Shown: positions 19,358-28,173, counted from the first letter of the stretch. The stretch is 34,065 nucleotides of DNA from an uncultured Alphaproteobacteria bacterium (GCA_944392125.1 CALXVP010000018.1:1-34065); one strand, 5' to 3'. Notes: generated from the letters alone by a model not told the origin. Translations and numbers: made by a program.

Positions 19358-19704
19358 TGCTAAAAGCTGAAAACGCATATCGGACGATTACGGAAGTTGC
19401 AGATTTGTTGCAAGTTCCGGCGTCCGTTTTGCGTTTTTGGGAAACGCAATTCCACCAGATAAAGCCGATTAAGCGCATGGGGCGTCGGTATTATCAGGCG
19501 GAAGATGTTGTCTTGCTTGCCCGCATACGGGATTACTTATATAAAGAGGGGTTTACGATTAAAGGTGTTCAAAAACGCTTGAAATCCCCGAGTGAGCAAG
19601 GATCGTTGTTTCCGGAAACAGAAGCGGAAACAAGCAATGTTGATGCCGATAAAATTCGGACAGAATTAACTGATTTAAAACAATACTTATCTGAATACAT
19701 ATAA
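19357..19704 (+). CDS. MerR family transcriptional regulator
   Basis: The 115-residue protein has a MerR winged helix-turn-helix at 8-75: [21 protein letters not shown] is the recognition helix region, and [21 protein letters not shown] the wing and helix pair, followed by [11 protein letters not shown]. The C-terminal 40 residues are short and acidic with no Cys or effector domain, as in the MerR proteins regularly found after ihfA in alphaproteobacteria, whose target is not established. It overlaps ihfA by one base (TAATG), so the two are translationally coupled. Confidence 0.88.
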   Translation: MLKAENAYRTITEVADLLQVPASVLRFWETQFHQIKPIKRMGRRYYQAEDVVLLARIRDYLYKEGFTIKGVQKRLKSPSEQGSLFPETEAETSNVDADKIRTELTDLKQYLSEYI

Positions 19705-19763
19705 TCTGAATTTATGGGAATTGACATAAATCGAAAGAATCGGTTGGCGAAAGGTTAGGCAGT

Positions 19764-20258
19764 GTGTCGGAGCAAATCTATATAGATTGGATTGAAACGC
19801 AAACCGAAATTTTAAATAAAGGAACTCAAAAAACCGCTCGTATTTTAATAGCATTAAGCGAAAATAAACGCTTTGCTTGGGTTGAGCTGATGCGTGATAC
19901 GCAACCATTAACGATTTTGTTTGCAACCATGCGTATTTTTCAAGTATTTATGAACATTTACGAAATGAAAATTAAAACGGTTGTAACGGATACCAAGCCC
20001 GGTTTTTATGCCCCGGAAAATCGCAATTTACATGCTTTTGAACGGCTGTTAAAAGAGTTTAGAATTAAACATATTACGCAAAATCATGTTGATATTAAAA
20101 TGAGGCGCTTTGAAAGCCTGTTTTACAGTAAGTTAATGCAACAGGCGCCGTATCCCGATAAAACATCGCTGGAAGCCTATTTGTTTGAATTTATATCCGG
20201 TTATAATCATCCCGAAATGATGATGTATACACAAGAAAACACTACTCCTGAGCCGTGA
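19764..20258 (+). CDS. integrase-core-like protein, probably inactive (rve/IS481-type fold)
   Basis: The 164-residue protein aligns by eye with the DDE integrase core of IS481/IS3-type transposases: IYIDWIE (family hIDxK, Asp8), KRFAWVELMRDTQPLTILFA (family sRfaxvEl.D...ta..f), TVVTDTKPGFYAP (family vlTDNGsEF, Asp76), HAFERLLKEFRIKHI (family HAFxxxlxelgIrH) and a final YNHPEM (family YNHxRPH). The third acidic residue is absent: where the family has NGKxERF, this protein has DIKMRRF, placing Arg114 at the Glu position. The N-terminal helix-turn-helix domain is also missing. The intact frame with no stop suggests a domesticated or decaying protein rather than an active element. Start GTG 19764 follows AAAGGT by 8 bases; the next in-frame ATG is far inside the fold. 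Confidence 0.6.
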   Translation: MSEQIYIDWIETQTEILNKGTQKTARILIALSENKRFAWVELMRDTQPLTILFATMRIFQVFMNIYEMKIKTVVTDTKPGFYAPENRNLHAFERLLKEFRIKHITQNHVDIKMRRFESLFYSKLMQQAPYPDKTSLEAYLFEFISGYNHPEMMMYTQENTTPEP

Positions 20259-20510
20259 ATGATAACGCATTAAAAATGTCTGAAACAGAGCGTAAAATAA
20301 ATGCAACTCTATTAAATGATATTGTATTGGGTAAACGGGGATACATCAAAAAGGAGCGAAACGCAAACATGACGTTATGCTCGCATGAAATGGGTTAATT
20401 ATGCCTTGTCGGAACGCTTGCATTCACATCTTGCGAACAATGAAAAAAAGCGCACGGGATGAAACCATTGATTGATTTTATCCGTGAATGAATCAGCGCA
20501 TAGAAATTAT
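20255..20510 (+). pseudogene. possible decayed reading frame after the integrase-like gene
   Basis: A GTG at 20255 overlaps the previous stop (GTGA) and opens 47 codons (MSETERKINATLLNDIVLGK onward) to TAA 20396-20398. A second frame continues with MKWVNYALSERLHSHLANNE from 20386, and a third with MKPLIDFIRE from about 20459. The three pieces read like one soluble protein broken by two frameshifts, but I do not recognise the family. A real 47-codon gene in the first frame is an alternative. No terminator is visible up to lemA. Confidence 0.3.
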
Positions 20511-20547
20511 TTCGCATATCAAAATGTTTTTACACGCAAATAATATA

Positions 20548-21063
20548 TTAATTGATTGATTTTTCAAACAAAAACGTGCGTTCCGGTTGAATATGCGTAT
20601 GTTTTACAATCCAGCGATTAGGCATTTTTTCAATAGATTGATTAAACTGCGCCACCAGGCGATTGTGTGCCATGATCGCTTCTTGAATTTTCTTTTCGGT
20701 TTGAGCCAGATCTGCTTTCAGTGCGCAATACGCTTCATTTTCGGACAGAGGCGTTTCGTTGTAGTAGTCGATTAAAATACCGAGCGCACCGCTTAACGTG
20801 TTTTCATATTGCTCTTTTTGAACAGTGTTGCCACTTGCGCCGGCCGCCAAATTACGCGCTGTCTGCACCGAATTGACGGGCTTATTTTTTTGGTGAATCA
20901 ATGTGAGCAAGCGTGTGACCAGTTGATGGCGTTGCTTTAAAAGATTTTCCGATAAAATCCATTTTTCGTGTGAATGGATTTGTGTGGTTAAAACCGTATT
21001 GTAAACACCGGTTACATACGCACTTATTAAAAGTAAAATGATTAGAAGAATGTAAGCAATCAT
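20548..21063 (-). CDS. LemA family protein
   Basis: The 171-residue protein has an N-terminal membrane helix (about 2-22), then YNTVLTTQIHSHEKWILSENLLKQRHQLVTRLL, a diverged form of the LemA segment YNxLVxxxxxVxxAWsxIdxxLkrRxdLIPxLv. The C-terminal half keeps ENTLSGALGILIDYYNETPLSENE, ALKADLAQTEKKIQEAI (family LqxeLexTExxIaxAR) and HNRLVAQFNQSIEKMPNRWI (family YNxxVxxYNtxixxFPxxi). LemA proteins form helical bundles at the inner membrane with no agreed function. GAAAGGATA precedes the ATG. Sequence is unusually divergent in the RRxDL motif. Confidence 0.72.
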   Translation of the reverse strand: MIAYILLIILLLISAYVTGVYNTVLTTQIHSHEKWILSENLLKQRHQLVTRLLTLIHQKNKPVNSVQTARNLAAGASGNTVQKEQYENTLSGALGILIDYYNETPLSENEAYCALKADLAQTEKKIQEAIMAHNRLVAQFNQSIEKMPNRWIVKHTHIQPERTFLFEKSIN

Positions 21064-21137
21064 AAAATATCCTTTCCGTTACCTCAGTGAATTTATTTTA
21101 GCAGGAAATAAAATAAATTACAAATCGTTTTTTTGCC

Positions 21138-21165
21138 TTGACAAAACGGTTATGAATGGTAAAGT
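21138..21165 (+). promoter_or_regulatory. sigma70-like promoter of ppa operon
   Basis: TTGACA (21138-21143), a 16-base spacer and TAAAGT (21160-21165) lie 39 bases before the ppa ATG. Confidence 0.6.
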
Positions 21166-21204
21166 AAAAAAATTATGATATGATTATTGCTGAAAGGATA
21201 AAAT

Positions 21205-21756
21205 ATGCATCCGTGGCACCAAGTGCAACATTACGCGGAATTCCCGAAAATAATTCCGTCTATTATAGAAGTTCCGAAAGGATCTCAAATTAAGTATGAA
21301 TTAGATAAAAAAAGCGGATTGGTTAAAGTGGATCGTATCTTATATAGTGCCGTTCACTATCCCGCAAATTATGGGTTTATTCCGCAAACTTACGGTGACG
21401 ATAACGACCCGTTGGATATTTTGGTGTTAAGCCAGTATCCGGTTTGTCCGCTTTGCATTATGCGGGCGCGTCCGATCGGCGTGATGAAAATGGTAGACGG
21501 CGGGGAGTCGGATGATAAAATTATCGCCGTTCATGAAGATGATCCGCTTTATAATTGTTATGACCATATTAACCAGTTGCCTCCGCACTTATTGAAAACA
21601 TTGCAACGCTTTTTTGAAGATTATAAGGTGTTGGAGCAAAAAGAAGTTCATATTGAAAAGTTTTTGGGCCCCGATGAGGCGATTAAGTTGATTGAAGAGG
21701 CACGCGTTTATTACGAACAGAAAAAAACCGAATTAGCAGGATATAACGCAAGATGA
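21205..21756 (+). CDS. ppa: inorganic pyrophosphatase, family I
   Basis: It hydrolyses pyrophosphate to phosphate, pulling biosynthetic reactions forward. The 183-residue length and motifs fit family [19 protein letters not shown] (21-38), [20 protein letters not shown] (about 51-70; the acidic cluster binds the catalytic Mg2+ ions), [19 protein letters not shown] (about 90-108) and the C-terminal HFFEDYK-type helix ([10 protein letters not shown]). GAAAGGATA precedes the ATG. Its TGA overlaps the next ATG (ATGA), so the downstream gene is coupled. Confidence 0.96.
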   Translation: MHPWHQVQHYAEFPKIIPSIIEVPKGSQIKYELDKKSGLVKVDRILYSAVHYPANYGFIPQTYGDDNDPLDILVLSQYPVCPLCIMRARPIGVMKMVDGGESDDKIIAVHEDDPLYNCYDHINQLPPHLLKTLQRFFEDYKVLEQKEVHIEKFLGPDEAIKLIEEARVYYEQKKTELAGYNAR

Positions 21757-22658
21757 TGGATGAACGGATAGATAATAAATTGATTCCGATTGAAAGTTTA
21801 TTTGATTTAGAAGCGGTTGATACATTTTTCTTTGATATGTATGGCGTGCTTTGGAGCGGACAAGATTGGTATTCGGGCGTTAAAGATATTTTACAAACGC
21901 TACGCGCCAAGGGTAAGAAAATTTGCATTTTATCCAATCAAACATTAGTAGAAGAAACGTTTATTCGGTTGCGTGAGCAACAAGGGCTTGTGCGTGGCAG
22001 AGATTATGATGACGTGGCAACATCGGGCGCCTTGTGTTTGCAAGAGATAAAAAACGGATTGTTTGAAAAAATAACCAAGAAGCAAGATTTTCGTTTTTAT
22101 GTTGTCGGCAAGCAAAATCCGGCGTTGTTTGAGCCAATTCGGCAACATGAAACCCTTGTTTTAAAAGAGGCGGATATTGTTTATATCGGTGCGTTCGGAA
22201 AAGAAGGCGGGGCTTTGTTGGATAAGGAAATTCAGCAGTTGCTCCATGAAGCAAAAGCGTATCAATTACCGGCTGTGTGCGCCAATCCGGATGTTTTTTG
22301 GATAGACGGTGCGGAAAGAAAATTGGCGCAAGGGGCTGCGGGTCGCTTTTATGAGGAAATTGGCGGAAAAGTTGTTTGGTTCGGTAAACCGTTTAAAGAA
22401 ATTTACGAATATGCTTTGAAGATATCAGACAGTTCAGCCAAAAAAAGCGTTATGGTCGGAGATATGTTGACAACGGATATATGGGGTGCAAATCGGGCGG
22501 GCATTCGCTCCGTTTTGTTGACTGAAACCGGCGTGACGTTTTATGATTTACAAACGCAGAAACAGTCAACGGCAGATTTTATTGCACAACAGGCACGGCA
22601 GAATAAATGCGAGGTTGCCGACTTGACTCCAACTTATTTGCTTTCCCGTGTGAAATAA
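21753..22658 (+). CDS. HAD-IIA family hydrolase (TIGR01459-like)
   Basis: The 301-residue protein fits the HAD class IIA group found mainly in alphaproteobacteria. Motif I is [11 protein letters not shown] with Asp28; the usual second Asp (DxD) is Tyr30, matching the DxWGVLxxG form of this subgroup. Motif II is ILSNQT (about 60-65), motif III is the Lys in [13 protein letters not shown] (about 210-222), and motif IV is [19 protein letters not shown] (about 235-253). The IIA cap lies between motifs II and III. Substrate unknown; sugar phosphates are the usual guess for the class. It overlaps ppa by four bases. Confidence 0.85.
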   Translation: MMDERIDNKLIPIESLFDLEAVDTFFFDMYGVLWSGQDWYSGVKDILQTLRAKGKKICILSNQTLVEETFIRLREQQGLVRGRDYDDVATSGALCLQEIKNGLFEKITKKQDFRFYVVGKQNPALFEPIRQHETLVLKEADIVYIGAFGKEGGALLDKEIQQLLHEAKAYQLPAVCANPDVFWIDGAERKLAQGAAGRFYEEIGGKVVWFGKPFKEIYEYALKISDSSAKKSVMVGDMLTTDIWGANRAGIRSVLLTETGVTFYDLQTQKQSTADFIAQQARQNKCEVADLTPTYLLSRVK

Positions 22659-22697
22659 GAATCATTTAAAATCATAAAAAAACAATAAGGAGAGAAA

Positions 22698-23105
22698 ATG
22701 TTTGAATTACATCCGGCTTTAAAAAAGAAAGATTTTGTATGCGATTTGCCGTTTTGCACGGTGTTATTTGAAGATAATGCGCTTTTCCCGTGGATATTTC
22801 TGGTGCCACGCAAGGAAAATGTGCGCAATATGTTGGATTTAACAACCGATGAGCGATTGACTTTGATGAAAGAGATTGAAATTGCCGAGAAAATTATGAA
22901 TCGTCTGTTTCATCCGACGCAAACAAATGTCGCCATGATCGGCAATTTAACGCCACAACTGCATGTGCATGTTATTTGCCGGTATGACACAGATCCTTAT
23001 TGGCCGGGAACGGTTTGGAATCAACCGGGAAAACCTTATCCCGCCACTGCTAAGGAAGAAGTTATCAATCGTATTAAGAAGGAGTTTGAAAAATGTCAAA
23101 AGTAG
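22698..23105 (+). CDS. HIT domain protein
   Basis: The 135-residue protein has a HIT (histidine triad) fold with the nucleotide-binding motif QLHVHVICR (His89, His91). The third position of the usual HxHxH triad is Ile93, and the following DTDPYWPGTVWNQ matches the proteobacterial HIT subgroup with H-x-H-x-x-x-R...DPxWPxxVWG, where this change is common. Typical HIT enzymes hydrolyse nucleotide phosphoramidates or dinucleoside polyphosphates; this subgroup's reaction is not known. AAGGAGAG precedes the ATG. Its 3' end overlaps kdsB by 13 bases. Confidence 0.85.
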   Translation: MFELHPALKKKDFVCDLPFCTVLFEDNALFPWIFLVPRKENVRNMLDLTTDERLTLMKEIEIAEKIMNRLFHPTQTNVAMIGNLTPQLHVHVICRYDTDPYWPGTVWNQPGKPYPATAKEEVINRIKKEFEKCQK

Positions 23106-23866
23106 CCGTTTTAATTCCGACACGTTTAAAATCAACGCGCTTGCCGAATAAACCGTTATCGGTTATCAACGGGAAAACATTGATACAGCATGTCTACGAG
23201 CACGCTATTGCCGTGCATCCGAAAGAAGATGTATATATTGCCGCGGGGGATAAAGAAATCGTTGCGGAAGCCGAAAAATTCGGTGCCAAATGTATTTTGA
23301 CGGATCCGTCATTACCCTCGGGAACGGATCGGATTGCCGCAGCGTTGAAAGAAATTGATCCGAATGGCACAAAATATGACATTGCCATCAGTTTTCAAGG
23401 CGACGGGATTAATGTTGACCCGAAATTGAATTTGGCTTTGGTTGACGTAATGGAAAAAACAGGGGCGGATATTGTAACCGTCGGTATGAAAATAACGGAT
23501 AAAAAAGAAATAGAAGATCCCTCACATGTTAAGATAGCCATGGGCTTGCGAGATGGGGAAAATTTTGGCCGTGCCCTATATTTTTCGCGGTCTCCTGTGC
23601 CGTATAATCGTGATAATGTTCCGGCGTATGATTTTGCCTATTGGCATATCGGTATTTATGTCTATCGGGCAAAAGCGTTGCAACAAATTATTTCATATCC
23701 GGTCGGTGTGTTGGAGAATATTGAAAAATTGGAGCAACTGCGCGCGTTGGAAAACGGCATGAGTATTTTTGCATTAGTTGTGCCGTCCGTTAAGTTAATA
23801 GAAGAGGCGCCCGCAGATATCAACACACCGGAAGAATTGGCAGAGGCACAAAAATTCTTATTTTAG
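23093..23866 (+). CDS. kdsB: 3-deoxy-manno-octulosonate cytidylyltransferase
   Basis: KdsB activates Kdo with CTP for lipid A-Kdo synthesis. The 257-residue protein has the nucleotide-binding opening VLIPTRLKSTRLPNKPL (family IPARxxSTRLPgKpL, about 6-22), LTDPSLPSGTDRIA (family mTxxxHxSGTdRiaE) and, near 208-222, NIEKLEQLRALENGMSI, the KdsB signature E-x-LEQLRaLEnG. Two core motifs are altered: FQGDGINVDP replaces the usual vQGDEPlI, and DPSLPSGTDR lacks the His before SGT. Despite these the length and end motifs support KdsB or a close CMP-sugar synthase. AAGGAG lies inside the HIT gene just before the ATG. Confidence 0.82.
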   Translation: MSKVAVLIPTRLKSTRLPNKPLSVINGKTLIQHVYEHAIAVHPKEDVYIAAGDKEIVAEAEKFGAKCILTDPSLPSGTDRIAAALKEIDPNGTKYDIAISFQGDGINVDPKLNLALVDVMEKTGADIVTVGMKITDKKEIEDPSHVKIAMGLRDGENFGRALYFSRSPVPYNRDNVPAYDFAYWHIGIYVYRAKALQQIISYPVGVLENIEKLEQLRALENGMSIFALVVPSVKLIEEAPADINTPEELAEAQKFLF

Positions 23867-23896
23867 ATATCGTGTGTTTGTGCTCTCTTAAAAAAG

Positions 23897-23930
23897 AAAC
23901 GCTGTTTTGGTTGTTAAAACAGCGTTTTTT
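23897..23930 (+). terminator. Rho-independent terminator of ppa-kdsB operon
   Basis: AAACGCTGTTTT (23897-23908) and AAAACAGCGTTT (23916-23927) form a perfect 12-bp stem, followed by more T. It lies 31 bases after kdsB. Confidence 0.88.
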
Positions 23931-24062
23931 ATTCGCAGAATTTATGATATATCAGTTACTGTCAGGGAGAAAATTGTTTTGAATAACCGAGTAGGGGGGT
24001 TAATCAGGAAGTATGAACCTTTCTCTTTCAGTAATGAGTGATAACGTGTCTGACACCTAAGT

Positions 24063-24088
24063 AAAAAAACCGAACAAAATTTGCTCGG
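24063..24088 (-). terminator. Rho-independent terminator of ftsK-lolA operon
   Basis: On the minus strand CCGAGCAAA and TTTGTTCGG (24088-24070, one G-U pair) form a stem followed by seven T. It lies 30 bases after the stop of the ankyrin-like gene. Confidence 0.8.
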
Positions 24089-24117
24089 CTTTTTGTAGTA
24101 ATACCAATTAAGCAGTA

Positions 24118-24789
24118 TTAAAAATCTTCCTCGCGATAGGGATTATCCGGCTCTGCTTCAATCAAGCCAACATCTTCCTCCTCGTCAGATGATTTTTTGG
24201 TGCGTGTTCTACGGCTTTCTTTTTTTGCCTTTTCGGCTTTTTTTACAACTTGTTCTTTTTCGACTTGCCCCGCTGCAGTATTGGAGAGTAATAGCTGGCG
24301 CATCATATAATCCGTGACTTCGGTATTCATCAATACGGGGTTTTGATTCATATACCATAAAATTGTTTCCCCTTTATCATCCGTTACGAGCAGGTTGGCG
24401 CCCGAGTTGATAAATGTTTGCATAATTCCGACGGACGGAGTATAATAAGCAATGAAAAAGCCCAACGGAATCTCACGCGGTGCACCGGGAATGGGGTAAT
24501 CGCTGTTTGAAACTTTTTCATCCAATGGCAATTTGCCACTGTTTATTAAGGCTGTAAATATATTCACATTGCCGCGCAGAGTCGCCAACTGTAAAACATT
24601 GCCACCGCAACGGGGTTTGATATTTAAATTGATATTATCGGCAATCAATTTATTAATGTCTTCCGCATCACGTGCGTTGCGGATAACTTGTTGTAACGGC
24701 GAATAAGAACAGTCATCTTTCGGACCGGCATAAACTCCGTTGCTCATCATCAGTGTGGCTACCAAAACGGCGGGTAATAATTTTTTCAT
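24118..24789 (-). CDS. exported ankyrin-repeat-like protein
   Basis: The 223-residue protein has a signal peptide (residues 1-21, MKKLLPAVLVATLMMSNGVYA) and two recognisable ankyrin-like repeats: GGNVLQLATLRGNVNIFTAL (about 62-81) and the SGANLLVTDDKGETILWYMN segment (about 128-147). The C-terminus (about 175-223) is first Lys/Arg-rich and then acidic, and probably disordered. It most likely acts as a small periplasmic protein-binding scaffold, but no partner is known. It is the third gene after ftsK and lolA, only 14 bases from lolA, with AAGGAGAG before the ATG, so it may serve envelope or division functions. The repeat call is moderately sure. Confidence 0.65.
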   Translation of the reverse strand: MKKLLPAVLVATLMMSNGVYAGPKDDCSYSPLQQVIRNARDAEDINKLIADNINLNIKPRCGGNVLQLATLRGNVNIFTALINSGKLPLDEKVSNSDYPIPGAPREIPLGFFIAYYTPSVGIMQTFINSGANLLVTDDKGETILWYMNQNPVLMNTEVTDYMMRQLLLSNTAAGQVEKEQVVKKAEKAKKESRRTRTKKSSDEEEDVGLIEAEPDNPYREEDF

Positions 24790-24803
24790 TGTCTCTCCTT
24801 ATG

Positions 24804-25436
24804 TTATTTTTTCTTATATGGATTTTGGAATAAAAAAATCTTTTTGTCAAGTGGAATATTGAATTGTGTTTCATATAAAGAAACCGTTGATTTAACTCCC
24901 TCAATATCCACAATATCCCATTGCTTTAATTGCAATGTTTCCTTATCGATAATCAGGGTTAAGCTACCGAGTTCGCGTGCATCTTTTTTAATGGCTGTTA
25001 CATAATACTCATCTAAAATATCCTTGACATCGGTTACTAAAAATTCCGGATCATCAAAATGTAACTGTTCTTTTAAAATAAGACTGACGGGTGTTTGTTT
25101 TAAATGAAAATAATTCACTTCCTTTAAATCTTTATCGTGGTAAATCAAATAGCCGTTATGCGCGTAAAATTCCAACGGGGAGCCTTTTTCGTAAACCAAC
25201 CGCATTTCGCCCGGACGGGATAAATAAAGTTCTCCCGTTTGTAAATCATTTTGTGTTTGGGAGTTAAATTGCGCAAATTTTGCTTTTAATGTCTTTATTT
25301 TATTATAGGCAGTTTCCACTTTTTGCAAAATGGCACGATTTTGCGGTGTATCTATGCGCTTATCAATATCGGCGTGAGCGGTTGTTGCAAAGCCGAGTAA
25401 AACGGCGCTTATTAAACTTAAAAGAATGCCTTTCAT
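24804..25436 (-). CDS. lolA: outer-membrane lipoprotein carrier LolA
   Basis: LolA takes lipoproteins from LolCDE and carries them across the periplasm. The 210-residue protein has a signal peptide (about 1-22), then the unclosed-barrel pattern of LolA: IKTLKAKFAQFNSQTQND (about 47-64, family lxsfsAxFxQt), GELYLSRPGEMRLVYEKGSP (about 68-87, family GxfxxxRPgkfRWeYxxP) and LIIDKETLQLKQWDIVDIEG (about 161-180). AGGTAA precedes the ATG. The gene lies 33 bases after ftsK, an order common in alphaproteobacteria. BamD-dependent lipoproteins and LolA are thus both in this window. Confidence 0.9.
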   Translation of the reverse strand: MKGILLSLISAVLLGFATTAHADIDKRIDTPQNRAILQKVETAYNKIKTLKAKFAQFNSQTQNDLQTGELYLSRPGEMRLVYEKGSPLEFYAHNGYLIYHDKDLKEVNYFHLKQTPVSLILKEQLHFDDPEFLVTDVKDILDEYYVTAIKKDARELGSLTLIIDKETLQLKQWDIVDIEGVKSTVSLYETQFNIPLDKKIFLFQNPYKKK

Positions 25437-25469
25437 CTGTTTACCTCATTTCGTGTTTTCAGTTGTGTG

Positions 25470-27908
25470 CTACGATGCATTATCGGTCGGCACTAAAATT
25501 TCGCGTTTGCCGGCAATGTTTGTTTTGGATACAATGCCTTCGGCTTCCATTCGGTCAATTAAATCGGCGGCTTTATTATACCCGATACGCAGTTGTCGTT
25601 GAATATAACTGATAGTCGGTTTTTTATCGCGCAAGACGATGGCAACGGCTTGATCATATAAGTCTCCGCTACCGACGCCGTCACCGTTACCGTTTCCGAC
25701 ACCGTTGCACGCTGATCCGCTTGCGTCTGCGTCCACATCGGTAATAACGGCATCCAGATACTCAGGCTCTGCCTGACTCTCCCAATGATTAACAACGGCT
25801 TGCACATCATCATCCGATACAAACGGCCCATGCACCCGTTGTGGCTTTTGTCCGGCCGGCATATACAGCATATCGCCACGGCCGAGTAATTGCTCTGCTC
25901 CCGGTTCATCCAAAATCGTGCGAGAGTCAATTTTACTGCGCACTTGGAAAGAAATGCGTGACGGGAAGTTGGATTTAATTGTTCCCGTAACCACGTCAAC
26001 CGACGGCCGTTGTGTTGCCAAAATTAAGTGAATGCCGACGGCCCGCGATTTTTGTGCCAACCGCTGAATCAAAGGATCAACTTCTTTACCGCATTGTCCC
26101 ATTAAGTCAGCCATTTCATCTACAATAATAACGATAAAGGGAAACGGCGTTAAATCAAAATTTTGTTCTTCAAAAATCGGTTTGCCCGTTTCGGGATCAA
26201 ATCCCGTTTGAACACGGCGGGTGATTGTTTTCCCGTCTCGTGCGGCTTGCAACACCTTTTGATTATAGCTTTCAATGTTGCGTGTGCCAAGGTGCATCAT
26301 TGAGCGGTATCTGTCTTCCATTTCACGCACGGCCCATTTCAGCGCGACAACGGCTTTTTCCGGCTCAATAACAACCGGCGTTAACAGATGCGGTATACGA
26401 TTATAAACCGAAAGTTCAACCATTTTCGGATCCACCATAATCAAACGGCATTCGGCCGGCGTAAACCGATATAATAATGAAAGAATCATTGTGTTAATGG
26501 CAACGGATTTACCGGAGCCCGTTGTTCCCGCAACCAATAAGTGAGGCATTTTTGCCAAATCGGCAAAAACGGGAGAACCGCCGATATCTTTGCCCAAAAT
26601 AAGGGGTAATAACCCGTTGTTCCCTTGAAATTTAACGCTTTCTATCAACTCGCGAATATAAACGGTTTCGCGTTTCGGATTCGGCATTTCTATGCCCAGC
26701 GCATTCATGCCGGGGATAACGGCAATACGAACGGACGGCACGCGCATCTTCATGGCCACATCGTCTGCCAATGCAATAATCCGAGAGGTTTTAATGCCCG
26801 GTGCCGGTTCAAATTCATAGAGTGTAACAACCGGTCCGCATTGGGCCCCGATGACTTTTCCATTAACACCGAATTGCGATAATACTTGTTCCAACTCGCG
26901 AGATGTTTTTTCCATTTTATCTTTGGAGAGTGCCGGCGCCGTGCTGGCAACAACTTTTCCCAACAAATCGGAAGAAGGTAAGACCATATTGTTTTTATCG
27001 GCCGTGATACCCGAAGACTCTTTCGGTTTGCCGGATGTTGAATTGCTTTTGCGAATCGAGGTCGTTTGCTTTGTTTCACGCGAAGGTGTAACCGTATCAT
27101 CGTCCGAGGCTGAATCAAACGGAGCAAATGCGCTGAATGTCGGCTCAATATGCGGGTGCGGTGTATGCGGTTTCTTTTGGCGTTTGAATGCTGAAAGAAA
27201 AGATTTTTTCTCTTTTCTTTGCACCGGTGAATCGTTGGTAACCGAGTTGTTGTCGGCAACAGATTGCGTGGGTTCCGCTTCGGCGGACATGGCCTTTTCT
27301 CGCGTTAAAAACTTTGAGCGGAATCGCAAAGCAGCTGCTTTCGGTGATGGCACTTTTGCGGATTTCATAAAAGTCGCACCGGCATTGGCCGTTGCAGAGC
27401 ATTTGCGACAAATGAGAAATACGGGCACTTTTAAACTGAAAATCATAAGCAATAAAACGCAAATCCAACCGACAACTTTAATCAGATTTGATGGTTCCGG
27501 GAGCCATTGCCGTAAATAAAATCCGATAAATCCGCCGGCTTCAATCTTCGTCCATACTTCTGTCCCCGTTAAATTTTTTATGACGGCAGAACCGCCCGTT
27601 AACCAACAAGCCGTCAGCAAGGCCAGCGTAAACAGTATAATCCGAAGACCGATGAGGCGTGCATTGCGCAGTAAAAAGAATCCGAAAATCAAAAAAGCAA
27701 CGGGAATCAAATAATTTAATTTCCCGAACAATTGAACTAATATATCAGCCGATACGGCGCCACTTGTTCCCATCCAATTTTGAACGGGTCCTGCGGAAGC
27801 CGTATTCCAGGAAGCATCGGTTGTGTGATATGAAAAGCAGGCAAGTAACAGATAAAGACTGCCTAAAAACAAAAGTAATCCGAATAAGATACGCAAAAAT
27901 TTCTTCAT
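25470..27908 (-). CDS. ftsK: DNA translocase FtsK
   Basis: FtsK pumps chromosome termini through the division septum and activates XerCD. The 812-residue protein has four hydrophobic N-terminal helices (about 5-25, 66-80, 88-103, 143-168), a low-complexity linker (about 180-330), and the motor domain with Walker A GTTGSGKS (461-468), Walker [13 protein letters not shown], and the FtsK motif [13 protein letters not shown]. The winged-helix gamma domain at about 735-812 ([20 protein letters not shown] onward) binds KOPS-like guide sequences. Linker and length are short compared with E. coli FtsK (1329 residues) and typical of the shorter alphaproteobacterial form. GAGGAACT precedes the ATG. Confidence 0.97.
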   Translation of the reverse strand: MKKFLRILFGLLLFLGSLYLLLACFSYHTTDASWNTASAGPVQNWMGTSGAVSADILVQLFGKLNYLIPVAFLIFGFFLLRNARLIGLRIILFTLALLTACWLTGGSAVIKNLTGTEVWTKIEAGGFIGFYLRQWLPEPSNLIKVVGWICVLLLMIFSLKVPVFLICRKCSATANAGATFMKSAKVPSPKAAALRFRSKFLTREKAMSAEAEPTQSVADNNSVTNDSPVQRKEKKSFLSAFKRQKKPHTPHPHIEPTFSAFAPFDSASDDDTVTPSRETKQTTSIRKSNSTSGKPKESSGITADKNNMVLPSSDLLGKVVASTAPALSKDKMEKTSRELEQVLSQFGVNGKVIGAQCGPVVTLYEFEPAPGIKTSRIIALADDVAMKMRVPSVRIAVIPGMNALGIEMPNPKRETVYIRELIESVKFQGNNGLLPLILGKDIGGSPVFADLAKMPHLLVAGTTGSGKSVAINTMILSLLYRFTPAECRLIMVDPKMVELSVYNRIPHLLTPVVIEPEKAVVALKWAVREMEDRYRSMMHLGTRNIESYNQKVLQAARDGKTITRRVQTGFDPETGKPIFEEQNFDLTPFPFIVIIVDEMADLMGQCGKEVDPLIQRLAQKSRAVGIHLILATQRPSVDVVTGTIKSNFPSRISFQVRSKIDSRTILDEPGAEQLLGRGDMLYMPAGQKPQRVHGPFVSDDDVQAVVNHWESQAEPEYLDAVITDVDADASGSACNGVGNGNGDGVGSGDLYDQAVAIVLRDKKPTISYIQRQLRIGYNKAADLIDRMEAEGIVSKTNIAGKREILVPTDNAS

Positions 27909-27929
27909 ATAGTTCCTCTTTTTTCGGAT

Positions 27930-27958
27930 ATGATACTTTAAAGTGAATTAAAAAACAA
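27930..27958 (-). promoter_or_regulatory. sigma70-like promoter of ftsK
   Basis: On the minus strand TTGTTT (27958-27953), a 17-base spacer and TATCAT (27935-27930) lie 21 bases before the ATG. A nearby TTAA-N6-TTAA is one base short of the CtrA consensus spacing, so CtrA control is only a possibility. Confidence 0.5.
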
Positions 27959-28134
27959 GTTTTTTCAAACAATGTTTTTCAAAAAACAGTGTGTGAGGCG
28001 CTTTTACATTATAATATAGAAGGGAGCAATATAATATGTGCCCTTCTGCGCAATGTGTCTGCTTGCTAAAAAATAATCCTTGATTCACGCCATACCGAAC
28101 AAAGTGATATGAAAAATTTAGCTTGGCGTGAGAT

Positions 28135-28173
28135 AAAAAAGTGCGTGGTGCCCAAGGAAAAAACACCACGCAC
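28135..28173 (-). terminator. Rho-independent terminator of the outer-membrane barrel gene
   Basis: On the minus strand GTGCGTGGTG (28173-28164) pairs with CACCACGCAC (28150-28141), a perfect 10-bp stem, followed by six T. Confidence 0.85.

Noticed and set aside
26851..27519. 222-codon open frame antisense to ftsK
   Set aside because: It mirrors the low-complexity linker of FtsK; composition and position explain it without a second gene.
27933..27955. CtrA binding site upstream of ftsK
   Set aside because: TTAA boxes are six rather than seven bases apart and the region is AT-rich, so it is not a reliable match.
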